64,000 nt of DNA, taken from NCBI GenBank assembly GCA_017165825.1, contig CM029372.1:669466-733465 (forward strand), read 5' to 3'. Below, in pieces: positions 10,861 through 25,400 of the stretch. Every line of letters begins with the position of its first letter. Within the stretch, counting starts at the first letter, position 1. The notes under the pieces are model-generated. The model was not told the DNA's origin and did not search any database. It worked only from the letters and a program-made list of their open reading frames with translations. This DNA is from Hepsetus odoe. Lineage: Eukaryota > Chordata > Actinopteri > Characiformes > Hepsetidae. Both the position numbers and the translations under genes were made by a program.

Positions 10861-11012
10861 AGTGTTGGTGGTCTAGAGGTAGAACACTTGTCTTTAGATC
10901 AAGAAATTATTGGTTCAAATCCCAGGACCACCATCATTGGGTTTTTGAGCAAAACCCTTAACCCCAAGTTGCTCCAGGGGGACTGTCCCTATAATCAGGA
11001 AACTCCACTGAT
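10861..11012 (+). mobile_element. SINE, second family, 3'-truncated
   Basis: Head GTTGGTGGTCTAGAGGTAGA, B box GGTTCAAATCCC and body GTTGCTCCAGGGGGACTGTC match the SINEs at 34388-34600 and 56258-56452. The copy stops just before the LTR at 11048. Confidence 0.65.
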
Positions 11013-11047
11013 CATATAGGTGCACTTTGTAGCTTACAGTCACAGAC

Positions 11048-11362
11048 TGTGACGATAGAGGGCGCCCTGCTCTGATTGTGCACACCTGGGCATTGGGTGC
11101 CAGGTGTGCCTCATCGGGGGTTGGCATTATAAGCCCAAATGAATCAGAGCAGGGTCTGGTCATTCTGTGTGCTTACCTCTGTGTTTATTTATGTTATCTC
11201 TTACACATGTTATTTTCAGTATATTCAGTCTATGAGTTCTGTGAAAGAAAGTGACAACCCTTGTCACTTGGAGTTTGCATGCTCCCTTGCACGTTACTTC
11301 TGTTATTAAAGTTCAGTACGAAGCTCTCAGCTCTGCATTGATGTCCAGCCCACGACAATACA
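11048..11362 (+). mobile_element. Solo LTR, same family as 3992-4423
   Basis: It starts TGTGACGATAGAGGGCGC and ends near CACGACA. It shares the GAGGGCGC, CAGGTGTG and CATAAT/TATAAGCCC blocks with the other two LTRs, with ATTAAAG near the 3' end. A SINE-like piece (GAAAGTGACAACCCTTGTCA) sits inside. No internal retroelement region is attached. Confidence 0.6.
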
Positions 11363-12133
11363 TCATTACACAGACTGTAGTTAAACTTGTTCTCTGTCCA
11401 CATTTACTCAGTTACACAGGAATGTGTTCCCCTCTGTCACTCTGTCCTCTGTCACTTTCATTGCTGTGCTGAAAAACGAGTCCATTCAAAGTCTTAGCTG
11501 TTTTTTATGTACTGGTTATGGGTAGTCATATAGAGGAAAAAGAGTATGTCTGACATCAACTGTATTTATGTTAGCTAATAATTGCAGCTGTATTTTTCTC
11601 TCCTAAAGCTAACTCTTGAGGCAAGCTAACAGATTTGATCATTTATTATTGATAGATATGTATAAAATAAATATATTAGTCCAATAGATATTTATAAATC
11701 AAAGGCATTAGTCCTACGTTGGTTAGCTTGATTTTTTTTACCTTTAAACCTTTCAGTGGAAATAATCTCCTGTTGTGATTGTTCTGTGCTGTTTGTTTCC
11801 ATGCTTAGTAGCCTTTTGTATGAGAGTTATTATGATCTTTTTTCTTTTTTTTTCTGTAATTATTTTGATTTGTACTTGTATTTTTAGAGAATGTGTGTGT
11901 GAAGTGCATTTTCTGTTACTTTGGAATTTTTAATTTTTTTTATATTTTCAGTTTTTATCACAATTGTGCGGGAGTGCTCAAAATTTTCTGGAGTGCATGT
12001 GCAGCTTTATTGTCAAGTTACACTGGATGATCCCTGTTCTTAACAGACTTGATTACATTTAACTTATTTTCAATAAAATCAGAATTATTTTAAAATAAAA
12101 ATCTTTGCTGGCAGGCCCATGTTTCATCTCATT

Positions 12134-12149
12134 GTGTGTGTGTGTGTGT

Positions 12150-12187
<38 letters not shown>
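12134..12187. repeat. (TG)n microsatellite
   Basis: About 27 TG units with one TC interruption lie in the intergenic region between lgr5 and the tetraspanin gene. Confidence 0.9.
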
Positions 12188-12189
<2 letters not shown>

Positions 12190-12199
12190 AGATCTGTGT

Positions 12200-14100
12200 G
12201 ACCTTCTATTTTTATTTTTTTGGTTTTAAATTTAATGTAATTTAATTTAAAAACTAATTTCCTTGGGGTGAAATTCTCCAATGTGGTAGTCAGAGCCCAC
12301 TCTGCAGCTGTCCCATCCCTCACATTTTTTGTTCTGTGATTACAATATGTAAAGATGATTTCTTTCAGCCTGTTTTTCCTTCACAACAGGACTGCACAAT
12401 CCTTTCATACTCTCATACTGACCAGTACTACTTTTCTGCCCCCTGGTGATATGTAAAGAAACTGGGTCTTTATATGAATACCCTCACAGGATTTACATGC
12501 TCAAGACTTTGCAGAGTTTCAGAGTATATGTTACTGTATGTAACTTTGCAATGCCAGTGTGCCACATATAGGATCTTTAATACTTTTAAAAAGTATTTGT
12601 TTAAGTGGTAACTTTTTTTTGTGTTGTTCATTAGAAAATCTTATCTCTGGAATGTTCTTACACCCATTAATCTAAGTAAACAGCATGTGTTCATCCTCTT
12701 CTATTTGCGGAAGTTGGTGATTTTAGTAATTATGCGCTATCTCAGTTGCATTTCTTAGCTTGGTATTCTGATCTTGAAAGACAATTATCTCAGATCGACA
12801 TAACAAAATATTACTAAGGCTTTTATATATTTAACCAGAACTATAAGCTTGCTAAAACTGACTGTAGAAAGACATTATTCATTAAAACAATCATCATTAA
12901 AATTACTGAAAGTTATCACCTCACACTTTTCCTATTGAAAAGCTGGTCTGGCAAAAAATTGGACCAATCTACAAGTTGATATGAAATATAACAGCAATGA
13001 ATATGAGAATGGGTACTGTTAACTTGCAGACCTTTACTTTTAAAAATGAGCCATTGCCTTGTAAATGTAATTTCTGAGAATGGCCACTAGCTGATGCTGA
13101 CTGGTACTGGATCTATCCCAGAAACACCCTATAAGGGCTTGGCAGAGGCAATAACTTTTGTGCTTTGTCATTTTATTCTAGGAATTTGAATCACACTGAT
13201 TAACGTTAAGCATTAGAGCTAATAGTTGCTTTAACTTTAAAAAACATTACATGCATACAAAATACACATAGAATCACTTCTGGTAACTGTCTGTACAGAC
13301 ATTTCGTTACCTAGGTATTCAATGAGACATGGAGTGCAGACACAATATACAGAAAAGTGCTTCTCTTTGAAAGTTTGGAGCCACTTTATTAATAATATTA
13401 ATAATTGATGCACAGTCATGCATCAGCATTTTTACACATTTAGACAACATGGTAGAATGTTCATTGCCTCAAGGGGATTGCCTAATTTTTAGTCTTTCAG
13501 AGAGATTTGATGGGAAGGATACTATCCTAATAAAATTTACAGAGTGAGAATAGTTCACAGTAGTGGTGATAGTAGATTCCAAACCAGCAGGAGATTCTAC
13601 TTGTTTAAATAAATTTCACTTTTCAAACAGCAGATCTGGTGTGTTTCTTCTTTGCTGTAAAACTGTAACATATTTCTTACATACAACATAACATGTAACA
13701 TATTTCTTACATACAAGGTAGAACACCTAAGCTACATCACAGAAAGCTCTTACTGATGTCTGATACAATATTTTGCAATATAGCTCGTCTTGTAAAACAT
13801 TAAAACAACAATAAATCACCTGTATAAACAATGAGTAGAAAGGCATTTTTGTAAGACTATTATAATTACAAAAGATAATTTTGTAATTATAAATAAATGA
13901 TAAATACTGAAAGCATCTGCACCTTCTCTTATCTGTATATAAAGACCTCATCCTCTTCTTAATTTTCATACTCTATAGCATGCTGATCTAATGCTTGCTC
14001 CAGTGTTTTTATAAAGATTATTTTATATACAACTCTTTTGAACAGGTGGTAAGAAATGGGAAACAAAATATACTGGTAGATATTCAGCAAAAATGAGAAT
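12200..14100. other. Intergenic, no gene seen
   Basis: This AT-rich DNA lies between lgr5 and tspan8. I see no exon with convincing splice sites or protein similarity. Confidence 0.5.
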
Positions 14101-14199
14101 AGGCTGTTGTTGTTATTTGGTGTGTGTGTATTACTGATTGTTGGAGGAAATCCTCACCCTTCAGCATAATGGCCTCAAATCAGACATGTGCTGATCTCT

Positions 14200-14437
14200 G
14201 ATGTGAGAGTGTGTTTGTGTGTTTGTGTGTGTGTGTGTGTGTGCGATTGGTGTGTGTGTGCGATTGTTTGAGGAAATCCTCACCCTTCGGACAAATTGGT
14301 TCAAATCGGGCATTTGCTGGTCCCAGAGGTTCTGTGAGAAAGTTTTGTCTGAAGGCCTACATTTCTGTTGATGTTTTTAATATTATAGCTTCAGATCTCA
14401 GAACAGGAAATGCTGTGTGTAAGACTGTGTTTAGAAA

Positions 14438-14483
<46 letters not shown>
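14200..14483. repeat. (GT)n repeats and a local duplication
   Basis: GT runs lie at about 14206-14245 and 14440-14483. The text GAGGAAATCCTCACCCTTC occurs at about 14145 and again at about 14268, so a segment of about 123 bp has been tandemly duplicated some 0.6 kb upstream of tspan8. Confidence 0.7.
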
Positions 14484-14487
<4 letters not shown>

Positions 14488-14907
14488 AGATGAGATAACG
14501 GCTGCTGGCACTGACCGTTTGTTTATGTTTTCCAGTGGTCTTAAGAGTTTCTCATAATTTGAGGAAATACGCCCAAAGTTCTTTCCTCAAATTCCAGCAA
14601 AACTCACAAGAAACAGTCCTCCTTGTCCCTCAGTAGCTGTGCAGTCATGCAGCGAGGTGCATCTAAATGAACACGGGCCATTTTTGTGGCCAAGAATGTC
14701 ATGGAAATTTGCTCAAGGGTCCAGTAAAGGCATTTGGGATTCCAAATTTGGTCATTTTCCACTGCTATAACCAAAACATTTCGACGAGGTATCTTTAAAC
14801 AGTACTAAATCAGCCTGGCCTCTGCCAAGAACCACATTAAAACACGGCCTGGACCTCTGCTTATTTATAATAAGGGCTGGATCCCAACTGCCCTTGTTCT
14901 GCTAAGA

Positions 14908-17900
14908 ATGGCTAAAGGGAGCACCTACATGAGAGGATTATGCATTGTTCTCAATTTTCTTCTCGCGGTAAGGCACCAGCTGTGGCAAACTTGCTTTTTT
15001 TGTTTTGTTTGTTTTTCTGATACTTTTTTTTTTGTTTTGTTTGTTTTCCTTAGACTTTTTTAGGCTATTGTGGCAGTGATTTTACTTTTACATTTAATGG
15101 AATGCATATTCATTCCTGTTCACTCTCTGCCCACAGATCTCGGCGGTGATCTTGCTTGTTATTGGCATACTGACAAAAACTGATAAAGCTGCAAAAATAG
15201 CTGCACTTGTGGCGCCAGTAAGAAATTTTTATTGCAAGCAATGCCTTATACACTTCTAACACTAAAATGTAATGATTGCTTTTTTGTAAGAGTTTGTCAA
15301 CACTCTTAACATGTCTTACTGTTGTTAACCCAGTGTTTATCTTCATTCTGTTATGCAGTGGGAAATTTTAACATTGTATATTGCCTTTGTATTAAAACTC
15401 TTTCCTTCAATTTCTTATGTGCCGTGAAGAGATGGTAGTGTGCAGTTCCATGCAGTACATGCAATTAAATATGTACCTCACTGCGGACTGAGTAAATGTT
15501 TCACCTAATTAAACTCCAGTGGGTTGTGAAACATTGTGCTTTTGGTTTTAGGTTGGGACTTGGCATGTGCTGCTTAGTGTTGGTACTGGTATGGCCATCA
15601 TCCTTCTCTCGATCCTTGGAGTTTATGGAGCTTACAGAGGGCAAGATCTGCCTCTCCTTTTGGTTTGAAATTTTTATTCCTTCACATTTTCAAACTCACA
15701 TGGATAGCAGACAACAAAATCTACTTTCTAAATAATGTTTCTAATGTGTACAGTTTATTATATCACTTAATTTTGCATCGTGAACTGCTACATAAATAGA
15801 CAGACAGAAAAAGTGGGTATTTTCATTCTTAGAATTTTGAGCAAATTATTAGATACAATGAGCAAGTGAGGTTTTATTTTTGCATCATGTTAAAGACCAT
15901 TTAATGGTTGGTTCTTTAAAATATGATTTTTGTAACAGAGATATAAGTATTCTAAGAAGTCTACAGCGTGCAAATGTTCTAAGAAGAAATTGGTAAAAAA
16001 AAAAAAAAGACTTTACAATAAATAAAGGTTCTTCAAAACATCTATATTTTTAAAAAAAAAATCCAATATTGTTTTTCTGTGGTTCTTCCAAAGTCCTTTT
16101 GTGCCACCCCGTTTACCTACATAATGATTTACTGAAATTCATCCTATTCTTTAGAACAAAAACTTTAAAGGATGTAGAAAATATTCAGTAGAAATTATTA
16201 TTTTAGACAGTCATGCTAGAACACTTAGCATAACACTGATATAGTTATGATATAGAATAGTCTGAAACCAAAAATACAGGTGCTTTTTGAAAATTTCACA
16301 AAACATTTACTGCAATATTTTTTAATTGATAACTACACCTAGCTGATTTTTATTGCACCTTCATTTACAGCTCTGAATTTGAATAAACGCCCATAATCAG
16401 TGACAACCTACTATTCAATTAGTGACCATTTTTAGTTTAGTTTACTCAAGAAATGTTTCATAGAAAACAAATTGGTCTAGCAAATGCAGAAATTGATTAA
16501 TAAACATTTGTCATTAACAACATTGAGGTATTTGCAGTGGTCACCTAGTGGTTAGAGACTAGGCTCCATAGGTCATGGGTTTGAGTCCCAGACCAGAAGG
16601 CTTACTGTCAATCCAGTTACTGTCCCCAGCACTGTGTCCCAGGCATGTATATGGCTGCCTCCTGCTCCCCTGTACATATGGGTTAAATACAAAGAAAGCA
16701 TTTCGGTGAAATTCACTTTGTGTTGTGTTATGTATTCACACTGACAAAAAGACACTTTCACTTCATTAGTCAATATTCAAGAAATATTTTTATACAAATT
16801 AGTAATGGACTTTTATTTTATTGACCATTAACACCATTCGACTTTGTTAAAGCTATGGTAAACACCCTTCTTTATGCAACTCCAGTTTAAGGGGAAACAG
16901 TCTGTTACACATGCACATTGCTTTGCATTCCTCCTCTGCCATGGTTAGGCAGAAGATGTGTGGTTGGCGTATTTCAGTGTTTTATAATCCAGTTTTCAGT
17001 AACTTTGACACAGTCCACATTTTAACATTATCCCAGCTTCCAGGGAAACAATGAAGCTATTTATATTTCTACTTTTGCTGAGTTAAAGGCATGAGTGAGG
17101 GAATCATTTTCAAGACAGGATGGAGAACAGTCCACAAGCTCACTTTTTTCAAACTTGGGGAACTTCTTTGAAGCCTTTTCTAACAGGTTAAAAAGAATAT
17201 CCAGCCCATCACAGACACAAAGATATGAAGACTCACATCTAGGGAGCAATTTAGCATTTCCAAACCACCTGACATGTTTCTTATGACAGTGAAAGGAAAC
17301 CCACACAGATCTGGGGAGAACATGCAAACTCCAAATAGAAAGGACCCATGCCACCCCGACTAGAAATCAAACACTGAAGCTTCATGCTTCTTTACTTGAC
17401 ATGCTAACTCCACTAGCCATCTCCCAAATCCTATTTTATGAAAACAACAAAACAACAACAACAAAAAAAAAAAAACAAAGCTTCAAAAACTATATTTCCC
17501 ATAGCCAGTCATGCTTTCTTTCATTGAGGATAACACTGGGATACATTGGGCTGCATTCATATCACCTTGCAAATATACTAAACTCTTATTGACAAAAGTT
17601 AAAACTGAAATAATTTGCATAGGCGGGTAAATTTCATGAACGTTATGAAAGGTTACTTAAGCAAGAGCTTGTGGATTCTTTCAGTGAGGACCCACTGATA
17701 ACTATAATCAATTTCAATTTCATGTTTCAGTGATTTGTACATAAGGCAAAACACCACTGTTATTTATTAGATTTCTATTTATGTCCAGAAAGAACAACAT
17801 ATTATGCCAAAAGGAGTACTTGAGCAGTAAACCTAACAATTTACCTTCCTCTTTAGCATAAATAAATGAAATCAGCAAATCAAGCAAAGCTTACTTTTGT

Positions 17901-20900
17901 CTGTTTATGCAGATATTTGTTAATTTTCTATACATCACTATAATCATATAATGCATACATAAAGCACAAACAATACATAACTATATGACAATTGTATGTT
18001 GAATTAAGCAAATACTTTGGATAGTGCAAATTTAGGAAAGGGAGATATTACAGCTTTTTTGCATGATGATTTAGTTTAAGTGTTTAAGGAGCTGGAACAA
18101 ATTAAGATGATCTGTTGCTGAGCTTCATGAAATCAAGGAATTCAAGGAATTGGCCAGAACCCCTTTATTAGATGATGAGAAAATTCCATTGGGCAACATA
18201 TTGACAGTTTCAGAAAGTAGTGCAAAACCATTTATTGGAAATTGCAATTTCTCAGTCTTGTAATTAACATTCTTAAGCTGTTAAGACACTAAATAGCATT
18301 ACATTTTGTTCTGAGTATATCAAAATAAACAAAACAAAACTTTTAAAAAAAGTTGATATTAGAATAATTTTAGACCAAAACTAGCAAGTGTATTCTAGTA
18401 ATTATCAACCAATACTCAAATCCATAAGCTTGGATTGAAGCTTGAAGCTTTTAAACTAAGAACGCTTATAGATATAAAAGTCCAAATGTAAGCTGGCATG
18501 ACAGTGTTTTGTGTTTGCCTTTTTTACTCCACAGTACAGTGTTTTCATGGCTATTGAGTTCACTGTCCTCATGGTCCTGGCAATCATAACAACTCTTTCT
18601 CAACCACAGGTTTGGTCTTATTTTGTTAAACTGTATTTTTACCTCTTAAAACCTTGTGCTGCTTTTTTTAAACTGAGCAGTCAGGTTTTCTTGAATTTAA
18701 CTGTTATTGTTCATCCAGATGGAGAAGGACATTGAATTTCATTTTCTAAACATGATTCCACTTGAGAATATATCAGATGAGACAATCCAAAGAGATCTCA
18801 ACAAACTACAAAAGGAGGTACATGTAATTAATACTTAGTACTGTATTACTATTTGTAATACTACTACAACCCATATTCATTGTTCAGCTAATAGAAACTC
18901 AGATTATCGGGTTATCCTTGGTTGCCTTGTTGCAAATGGTTCTAAAATGAAACTTTTAACAATGGTTCTGTTTTTACTCACAGCACAGTTCATATATATA
19001 GCTTTCAAAAAGAAATATAAATGAATTATTCGTTAAATAACTACTTTTTGTTCTTTTGTCTGCTCCCATTAAGAGTCAGTTTCATCCATTTCTTCCTCTC
19101 CTTTTTGTTTTCTTCTTTCACTGAGACCACCTGCACAGCCATAAACATCCTCTCTGGCCTTCTTCTTTTCCTCTTGCCTGGCTTCTGCATCCTTGACATC
19201 CTTCCTCCAATATTCTCAGCATTTTCCCTCTGTATATGTCCAAACAAATGCAATCTCGCTTCTCTGACTTTGTCTCCAAACTGTCCAAAATAACCTGTCC
19301 CTCTTATATACTTGTTCCTCATCCTGTACATCCACCACAATACACACATACAGTACTGTGCAAAAGTTTTAGGCAGGTGTGGAAAAAAATGCTGTAAACA
19401 AAGAATGCTTTCAAAAATGGAAGTGTTAATCATTTATTTTCATCAATCAACAAAATGCAGTGAATGAACAAAAGAGAAATCTAAATCAAATCAATATTTA
19501 GTGTGACCACCCTTTGCCTTCAAAACAGCATAAATTCTTCTGGGTACACTTGCACACAATTTTTGAAGGAACTCGGCTGGTAGGTTTCTTCCAAACATCT
19601 TGGAGAACTAACCACAGATCTTCTGTGGATGTAGGCTTCTTCACATCCTTCTGTCTCTTCATGTAATCCCAGACACACTGATGATGTTGAGATCAGTGCT
19701 CTGTGGGGGCCATAAGAATTTATGCTGGTTTGAAGGCAAAAGGTAGTAACACCAAATATTGATTTGATTTAGATGTTTCTTTTGTTCACTCACTTAGCAA
19801 TAAGCAAATTGATAAAAATATACAATCATTATTTATATTTCTGAAAGCAGTCTTTGTTTACAGCATTTTTTCCACACCTCCCTAAAACTTTTGCACAGTA
19901 CTGAATATATAAAATTGAAAAATGAAATGTAATTATTGGGATAGTTGGGATATATTAACGTTTATAATTTTGTTTTTAAAGTGTATTTTGATTAAATTAC
20001 CAGGTATCAAATGTTAACCAAATGTATTATGAATCCGTTATTGAATATGAATTATTAAATGCATAAAACCTTTCACAGTGCTATTCCAAAGTGAATGAAT
20101 CTATATCCAGAAAAACAAATTAATATTTAACCAATTAAAATATACCTCTTTATAAGTTGCGCCTTTTGCTGTTGTTGTATTGTCAACAGGCTCAGTGCTG
20201 TGGTCTGAATAAATTCACTGATTGGACAGATCCACCAGAATCATGTTCATGTGTGTTAGAGTACTCACACAGAGATGACAAATGTGTTCCAAGGAAAACC
20301 TCTGAGGTATGCTCTCACATAAATACATTATTATATATAATACGTGTATGTGTTACTGATATATATTGAAAATATTAGAGGAAAAAATATATATATTCCA
20401 TTTTTATGTAGCCTTGGGCACAATGATAATCCTCAGATATGTTTGCAAAAAATACATTAATTAAGTCATAAGGTAATACAGTGCAAATGGAATGTTTTCA
20501 GATCCCCCCCCTTTTTTTCTTTTTTTTTTTTTTTTACTAAAAGCAAAAAAAAAATGCATATTCAAACAAAAAAACAGCTCACTTTGCATTGTGTGCACAA
20601 TTATTAGGCAAGTGAGTATTTTAGGGAATTATTTTTAATTGTAACGATGTAACGGTGTAAATGTAAATGTAAATGTGGCGGGGTATGGGAAGGACGTCAA
20701 TGCAGAGCCAGGAGTCCGGAACATAGCTTTATTGCTCATATCACCAAAACAAAATCCAAGGACTGCAGTTCTGACTAAAACAAGACACAAGGAACTGCAG
20801 CCTAACTAAAACAAGATACCAAGAGTTACCAAAATCACCATTAACGTGAGGCTTCACCTCATGAATGAACCTTGCTCTGTTTTTGACTCATCGGGGCTTA

Positions 20901-22375
20901 AATAGCAGCCCCAATGAAGCACACCTGTGCCTTCATGAGCTCAGGTGTGCTCAGTCAGAACAGAGCGCCCTCTACTGTGCCCAAAACAAACCTCACCCGT
21001 GACATTGATATGTAACAAATCCAGTGCTATCAGTCAATCCAAAATGTTAATAACCCTGAAACCTGAAGGTTTTACAAAGGAAATGTGAGTGTAAGCATTC
21101 TCAGGGGAAAATGTGTGTGCACAATTATTAGGTAATCATTAGTGTGCAGAATTATTACACAACTAAATGAAAAACAAAAATTTCCCCATCTCACTTCTTT
21201 ATTTTCATCTGTTGAAGAATAATAAACAGCCTGCAATATGCTGCCTAAAGCAATCAACCTTCCTTTGCCATGCCTATGAGCAACGAATACCTTGTAGGTC
21301 TGGTAGGTTACAGTTCTGGAATATGGAGGATTTTTTTTTTTTTCCAACACGTTTCTTGCATTTGATGGTTCTGTGATCAATCAAATCTTAACCACCTCTA
21401 GCTCTGCCACCTGTCTTAACCCAAATAACATTGCTCACTACCATCCTGTCTATTTTCCATTTCACTCTTTCTGGTACTCATTTGTCACAGATCACTGCTG
21501 TCACTCTTCTGTACCCATTCCAAACTGCCTGTACTCTCTGCTTCACCTCTCTTCTACATTCCAATTTACCCTGAACTATCCACCCTGAGTATCTCAACTC
21601 CTCCACCTTCACCACCCCTAATCCCTGTGTCCTAACTACTTTCCTGTCCTCCCTTTCATTAACACTCATGTATTCTGACTTTGTCCTACTGACTTTCATT
21701 CCTCTCCTCTGTAGAGCGCATATCTACCTTTCCAGGTTTTCATTAAGCTGGTCCCTAGTCTCAGACGATAGATAGAGTGTAAATCTATAATTACTACTGC
21801 TTTGCACATCATCCTTATTCTTGAAAATCAGCACCAGTACATTTCTTAATTCTTCAGGCATCCTTTCCAAGATTGTGTTAAATAGTCTGGTCAAAATCTC
21901 TTTGCCATCTCTCCTAAACACCTCCATGCTTCCACCGGTATGCCATCTGGACCAACAGCCTTTCCATTCTTCATCCTCTTCATAGTTGCCCTTACTGCTA
22001 ATATGCTGCAGTTCCTGGTTCACTATCCTCACATCATCCAGCCATTTTTCTATCTATCTCACACTCTGTAATCCATCTCTGTTGATAATCCTCCACTCTT
22101 ATGTTACCCTGTGCTCCTCCCTATTCTTAAAAAAGGTATTTACTACAACTTTTTCCATCCTTTTAATAACATCTATAACCATCTGAACTTTAGTATTTCT
22201 CTCATTGACACTATACCTTTCATCTCCTTATCACTTCCGTTTCCTTCACCAACAAGTCCATTAAAGGCCGCACCAATCACCACTCTCTCTCCCCTGGGTA
22301 CACTCTCTATCACTTCATCTAACTCAACCGAGAAGTCTCCTCCATCTCACAACCAACCTGTGCATCATACACAAT

Positions 22376-22427
<52 letters not shown>

Positions 22428-25400
22428 TATTAATATATATTATTATATATCCCTATATATTACTTTGAAAAGAAACTAATCTCCTTGGGCAGAGATTAAA
22501 AGCGTCAAGCATGTCTTTGGGATTTGGAATGCTGAATTCCACCGAGAATGACTGATGCTCTGACTCATTGGGACCTATAAACCATTATCCAATGAGAGAC
22601 AACTGACATCCTTGATGAGAAGCAGAGCACCACTTACCGTGTCAGAAGCCCCCCTCAAAAGCGCCTGGGGTGCTCAACCATACCTTGCTCAGTGCTGGGC
22701 CCTTGAGGGAAGGCCAAACAAAACCCAATCACCAATGTGTTTACTTAACCCCTTTCATGAGGCACAAGACTGGGCTCATTCCCAGGGCCAACACATAGCC
22801 ACAAGGTGTTCTTAGCCCAGCCTCGGCCACATCCAGGGTTGCAGGCAGCAGCAAGGGGTACCTCAATTCCCCTGTTCATATAGTCCAACAGGCACCGCCC
22901 TCCTGGGCAGGCTCAACAGTCACAGTCAGAGAAGACCTGCCCTCCGTGGTGGGCTCATAAGCCAGGCATGATGAAGCCCTACCCTCCATGGTGGTCACAG
23001 AGGCCGGCGCAGAAGCCACAGTCACAAACACTCCATGTTCCTTGGTGGGCGTAGAAGCCACACACGTGGGAGCCAACATCATAGCCCTGCTTCTTGGAGC
23101 TAAAGCTGGTGCCCGCACTGCAGTCCCGCCTTCTGTGACAAGGGCAAAAGAGAATAACTGATGCTCTGCTCTGACTAGGCTGCTGTAGTGAAAGTGACTA
23201 TTCTTGTCATTGTGAGTACACACAGCGAACCACAACAAAATTGGACCTCTGCATTTAATCCATGCACAAACACACACCATGAAGCAGAGGGCAGCTATGA
23301 AAGTGCCTGGGGAGCAATGATGGGGATGGTCCCTTGCTCAAGGGCACCTCAGGGCAGCCTACTGGTAAGGGGTTTGAACCCACAATCTTCCGATTCTTTG
23401 GCCAACTCCAAAACCACTAGGCCACCACTAGACCTAGACCTACCACTGTAGGTCCCATGATGACATTTATGGGTTTTTGGGGACTTATTTTAGCATCTTG
23501 CTGTCTGCTCTCGGGGTGAACTTGCTTGGACGGGCAGACCTGGGCAAGTTGGCAGCTGTTTTGGATGTCCTCCACTTGCAGACTATTTTCTGGACAGTGT
23601 AATGATGGCAAATTCTTTGGAGATCTTTATAAATCCCTTCCCAGATTTATAAGCAGCTACACTCTTCTTTCTGAAGGCCTCAGACAGCTCTTTTGATCTC
23701 ACCATGGTGTTAACTCTCACCTCAAAAGTCAAGAGCACACCAAACTAAATGTCTGAGGTTTAATAGGGCAAACCTCCTTCAAAATGCTGAGTACCAATGT
23801 TGTAATCATGTACACCTGATGTGCTACCTGTGTGTGATTTGAGACATTTTAATAGGGAATAAAGGTGGGGCTGTCTTAATTTATTCCTCACCCAAAATCG
23901 CATGTTTGAAGAATTACATTTTACAGAAGATTTAGAAAAGTCTTTTCTTCAGTTTTAATTGTTTAGTTATATTACTTGAATCTCCCGATATTGTTAAAAT
24001 TGAGATTAAATGTCCATATGTCCAAGAATGTTACAAATGTTACCAAATTTTTTCACATGACTGTAAATACTCTGCTTTGAGCTTGTGTAATTAAACTGAG
24101 CAACATTTGTTTTCAGAATACTTACTGGACCTATCAACAGTGTAAATTAGGAAAGACAACAATGCTGACAAACAAAAATGGTATTTTGCATGTGTATATA
24201 TATTTTTTCCTTTTTAATGTAAAGGGTTAAATTCCACCAACAGGCATTTATTAGATATTAGCTATTATTGTTTTATTCTTGTACCATAGTTTATTTACAT
24301 TGTAAAACTATTCCACATGTTTGTCATTTCTAATAAATTCATATTATTTTCAGCACCGCAGATTGCACAGAGTAAAGTCATGCGCTTCATTTTGTCCTTT
24401 TTGATTGACAATATTACTATAAATGAAAAGAACTGTTCCTGCCTGTAATGCTAGGGTGGTGTGGCTTGGACATAAACGCGTAGAAGTCCCCCCCTCAAAA
24501 GCGTCACTCCTGAGGTGCTCAACCCTACTTTGCTCAGAGCTGGGCTCTTGAGGGTAGGCCAAAAAAACCCAGTCACCAATGTGTTTACCTAACCCCTTTC
24601 AAGAGGCACAAGACTGGGCTCATTCCCAGGGCCAACACATAGCCACAAGGTGTCCTCAGCCCACCCGTGGCAACATCCAGGCAGCAGCAAGGGGTACCCA
24701 AATTCCCCTGTCCATATAGTCCAACAGGCACCGCCCTCTTGGGCAGGCTCAGCAGTCCCAGTCAGAAAAGCTCTGCCCTCCGTGGTGGGCTCATAAGCCA
24801 GGCATGATGAAGGCCTACCCTCCATGGCAGTCGCAGAGGCTGGCGCAGAAGCCACAGTCACAAATGCTCCACCTTCCTTGGCAGGCGTAGAACCTACAGT
24901 CCAAGACGCATTGTGGTCATGCTGACCATAGTAGTCAGATTCCCAGAAGCCCCCGCTCTTGGGGGCTAGTGCAGACTGGGAAGCCCTGCTCTACGTAGTG
25001 GGCACAGATGCGGAAGTACCGCCTTCCGGGGCTGATGTGGGAGCCGACATCGCAGCCCCGCCTCTTGGGGCTAACGCTGGTGCCGGCATCGCAGCCCAGT
25101 CTTCTGTGACAAGGGCAAAAGACATCACTGAAGCCCCACCTTCTGTGGTGGGAATGGAAGACGTTGTCGAAGCCCCACCTTCTTGTACCGGGGCTGGACA
25201 TAGCGACGAAGCCCCGTCTCCCAGTGTTAGGGCAGGAGGAACTGGCACAGGCTTGACCTGGCTCAGTAGGGGGACCTGGCTCAGTAGAGGAACCTGGCAT
25301 CCTCTCTCAGGTCAGTCATTTCTGTAATGCTATGATGGTGTGATTTGGACATAAACGCATAGCCAGGGATCTGTGACTTTAATTAAGCCACCCCTCAAAA

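Noticed and set aside
12129..12323. Minus-strand frame with a His-Thr run
   Set aside because: It is a translated TG microsatellite.
14211..14498. Plus-strand frame rich in Val and Cys upstream of tspan8
   Set aside because: It is made of GT microsatellite (VCVCVC) and has no coding signal.
21470..22377. Plus-strand frames rich in Leu, Ser and Pro
   Set aside because: They are antisense to the RTE remnant, whose protein reads on minus.
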